Positions 13,942 to 15,159 of a stretch of 15,159 bases of DNA are shown one piece after another. The position numbers and the translations under genes were made by a program. The notes beneath the pieces are model-generated. The model was not told the DNA's origin, did no database searches, and worked only from the letters and a program-made list of their open reading frames with translations. This DNA comes from Bacteroidota bacterium. GTDB taxonomy: Bacteria > Bacteroidota > Ignavibacteria > UBA10030 > UBA8401. Numbering within the stretch: position 1 is the first letter of the stretch; every line of letters begins with the position of its first letter. Location: positions 1 through 15,159 of the forward strand of contig JAVBYA010000320.1 of the NCBI GenBank assembly GCA_030824295.1. The letters are read 5' to 3'.

Positions 13942-15159
13942 ATGAATGAAACGCTCATCACCCTCGGCATCACCATCATCCTCATCGCGGTAACGGTGAT
14001 CCCGTACGTCCGCCGGTTCCGGAGAAAGGAATCGAAAGCGCGTGAGAAGCTGCACCAGATGAAGATCACCGGTCTGCAGGAAGCGACCATGATGCATCCG
14101 CAGATCGATGCGATGCGCTGTATTGGCTGTGCCGCCTGCGTCCGTGCCTGCCCGGAAGGGGACGTCCTCGGTATCATCGAAGGGAAGGCCACCATCATCC
14201 ACGGTGCCAAATGTATCGGTCACGGTCTCTGTGCGGAGGCATGTCCCGTAGGCGGTATCGAACTGCTCATGGCGAAACCGGGAAGGAGTGCCGATCTTCC
14301 GATGCTCTCGCCGCATTTCGAAACGTCCGTCCCCGGAATGTTCATCATCGGTGAACTCGGTGGTCTGGGACTGATCAAGAACGCGGTCTCACAGGGAGTG
14401 AATGTCATTTCGCACATTGCAACATTACCGCATGCACCGGCGGACGATGTGTACGATGTCGCCATCATCGGCGCGGGACCGTCCGGTTTTGCCGCCGGTC
14501 TTCGTGCGCTGGAACTCGGACTGCGGTACATCATCCTGGAACAGAACGATATCGGCGGAACAGTGCTGCAGTATCCGCGGGCAAAGGTCGTCCTTACATC
14601 ACCGGTGGAGTTGCCTCTCTGGGGAAAAGTGAAACTGATGGAGACCAGAAAGGAAGCGCTGCTCGATCTGTGGAACAAGGTCATGGCGAAGACGGGATTG
14701 AACGTGAACATCGGAGAGAAAGTATCAGCGATCGTCCGGGACAACGGTTATTTCAGCATTACATCCACCGGCAGGTCAGTGAGTGCCCGATATGTCGTTC
14801 TGGCACTCGGACGACGCGGCACACCGCGCAAACTGGGGGTGCAGGGGGAGGAGCGATCGAATGTCTCGTACCGTCTCATCGATGCCGCTTCGTTCAATGG
14901 ACAGAACCTGTTGGTCGTCGGCGGCGGCGATTCTGCCATCGAAGCGGCGGTCGGTCTTGCAGCCCAGAACGGGAATACAGTCACTCTTTCGTATCGGAAG
15001 GAAGAGTTCACCAGGATCAAAGAACGGAACCGGTTACACCTTGAGGATTACCGGAAACGGAAGAAAGTGAATGTGATCTTCTCGTCCGAGGTGATCTCAA
15101 TACAGGATGGTTCTGTGACACTGAACGTGAACGGAGAGCAGATCTCTCTGCCCAATGAT
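13942..15159 (+). CDS. Membrane-anchored ferredoxin/FAD-NAD(P)H oxidoreductase, 3' end outside window
   Basis: The 406 visible residues start with a membrane helix (4-22) followed by RRFRRK, which by the positive-inside rule puts the rest in the cytoplasm. A two-cluster ferredoxin region follows: C60-x2-C63-x2-C66-x3-C70-P, canonical, and C91-x2-H94-x2-C97-x3-C101-P, with His where the second Cys is usual. Residues 126-152 (TSVPGMFIIGELGG) resemble the C-terminal FAD-contact segment of thioredoxin-reductase-type proteins. An FAD Rossmann motif (GAGPSG, 177-182) and an NAD(P)H motif (GGGDSAIE, 327-334) follow. The active CxxC of thioredoxin reductase is absent (SYRLIDA where SYCATCDG is expected), so this is not a thiol reductase but probably a ferredoxin/NAD(P)H oxidoreductase. 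It likely feeds electrons into, or takes them from, the membrane cytochrome. Nine bases separate it from the barrel gene; no clear ribosome site is seen. Confidence 0.9.
   Translation, partial: MNETLITLGITIILIAVTVIPYVRRFRRKESKAREKLHQMKITGLQEATMMHPQIDAMRCIGCAACVRACPEGDVLGIIEGKATIIHGAKCIGHGLCAEACPVGGIELLMAKPGRSADLPMLSPHFETSVPGMFIIGELGGLGLIKNAVSQGVNVISHIATLPHAPADDVYDVAIIGAGPSGFAAGLRALELGLRYIILEQNDIGGTVLQYPRAKVVLTSPVELPLWGKVKLMETRKEALLDLWNKVMAKTGLNVNIGEKVSAIVRDNGYFSITSTGRSVSARYVVLALGRRGTPRKLGVQGEERSNVSYRLIDAASFNGQNLLVVGGGDSAIEAAVGLAAQNGNTVTLSYRKEEFTRIKERNRLHLEDYRKRKKVNVIFSSEVISIQDGSVTLNVNGEQISLPND

Overview
The window (about 15.2 kb, moderately GC-rich, tightly packed genes) comes from a Gram-negative-type bacterium. 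Two things show this: a protein that looks like an outer-membrane beta-barrel, and several exported multihaem c-type cytochromes. Gene style, the many-haem CxxCH proteins and the short palindromic repeats upstream of a tRNA would fit the Bacteroidota/Chlorobiota/Ignavibacteria/Kapabacteria group. That placement is an impression from the sequence alone and is not proven.

Region 1 (1-5176) is signalling. On the minus strand a receiver-plus-histidine-kinase gene runs off the left edge (1-1086). A candidate 20-residue leader ORF precedes it and overlaps its start codon. After a divergent intergenic region, three plus-strand genes form a compact operon: a small protein resembling the N-terminal segment of HD-GYP/HDOD signalling proteins (1361-1705), an HDOD protein (1702-2556), and an 872-residue hybrid kinase with HisKA, HATPase, degenerate receiver, true receiver and Hpt domains (2558-5176).

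Region 2 (5177-5793) is non-coding. It holds a 129-bp tandem duplication (3 differences between copies). Each copy carries two strong palindromes followed by the first 17 nt of tRNA-Arg. The second copy runs into an intact tRNA-Arg(CCG), followed by a textbook intrinsic terminator at 5594-5618. About 175 nt of leader then precede the next operon.

Region 3 (5794 to beyond the right edge) is the most notable part: a seven-gene, one-direction operon that looks like a transmembrane electron conduit. In order it encodes a six-helix inner-membrane protein with two His pairs spaced as in di-haem cytochrome b; a membrane-anchored TPR protein; exported cytochromes with 20, 34 and 10 CxxCH haem sites; an outer-membrane barrel with a periplasmic N-terminal domain; and a membrane-anchored ferredoxin/flavin reductase (open at the right edge). 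The 34-haem and 10-haem proteins share the same N- and C-terminal caps and differ in the number of internal three-haem modules. In the 34-haem gene those modules repeat with an exact 219-bp period.

A reasonable model is NAD(P)H or ferredoxin oxidation at the cytoplasmic face by the flavin/Fe-S protein, passage through the di-haem membrane protein and periplasmic multihaem cytochromes, and transfer across the outer membrane through the barrel. That is a porin-cytochrome type extracellular electron transfer system. The individual domain calls are direct. The direction of electron flow and the extracellular acceptor or donor are inference.
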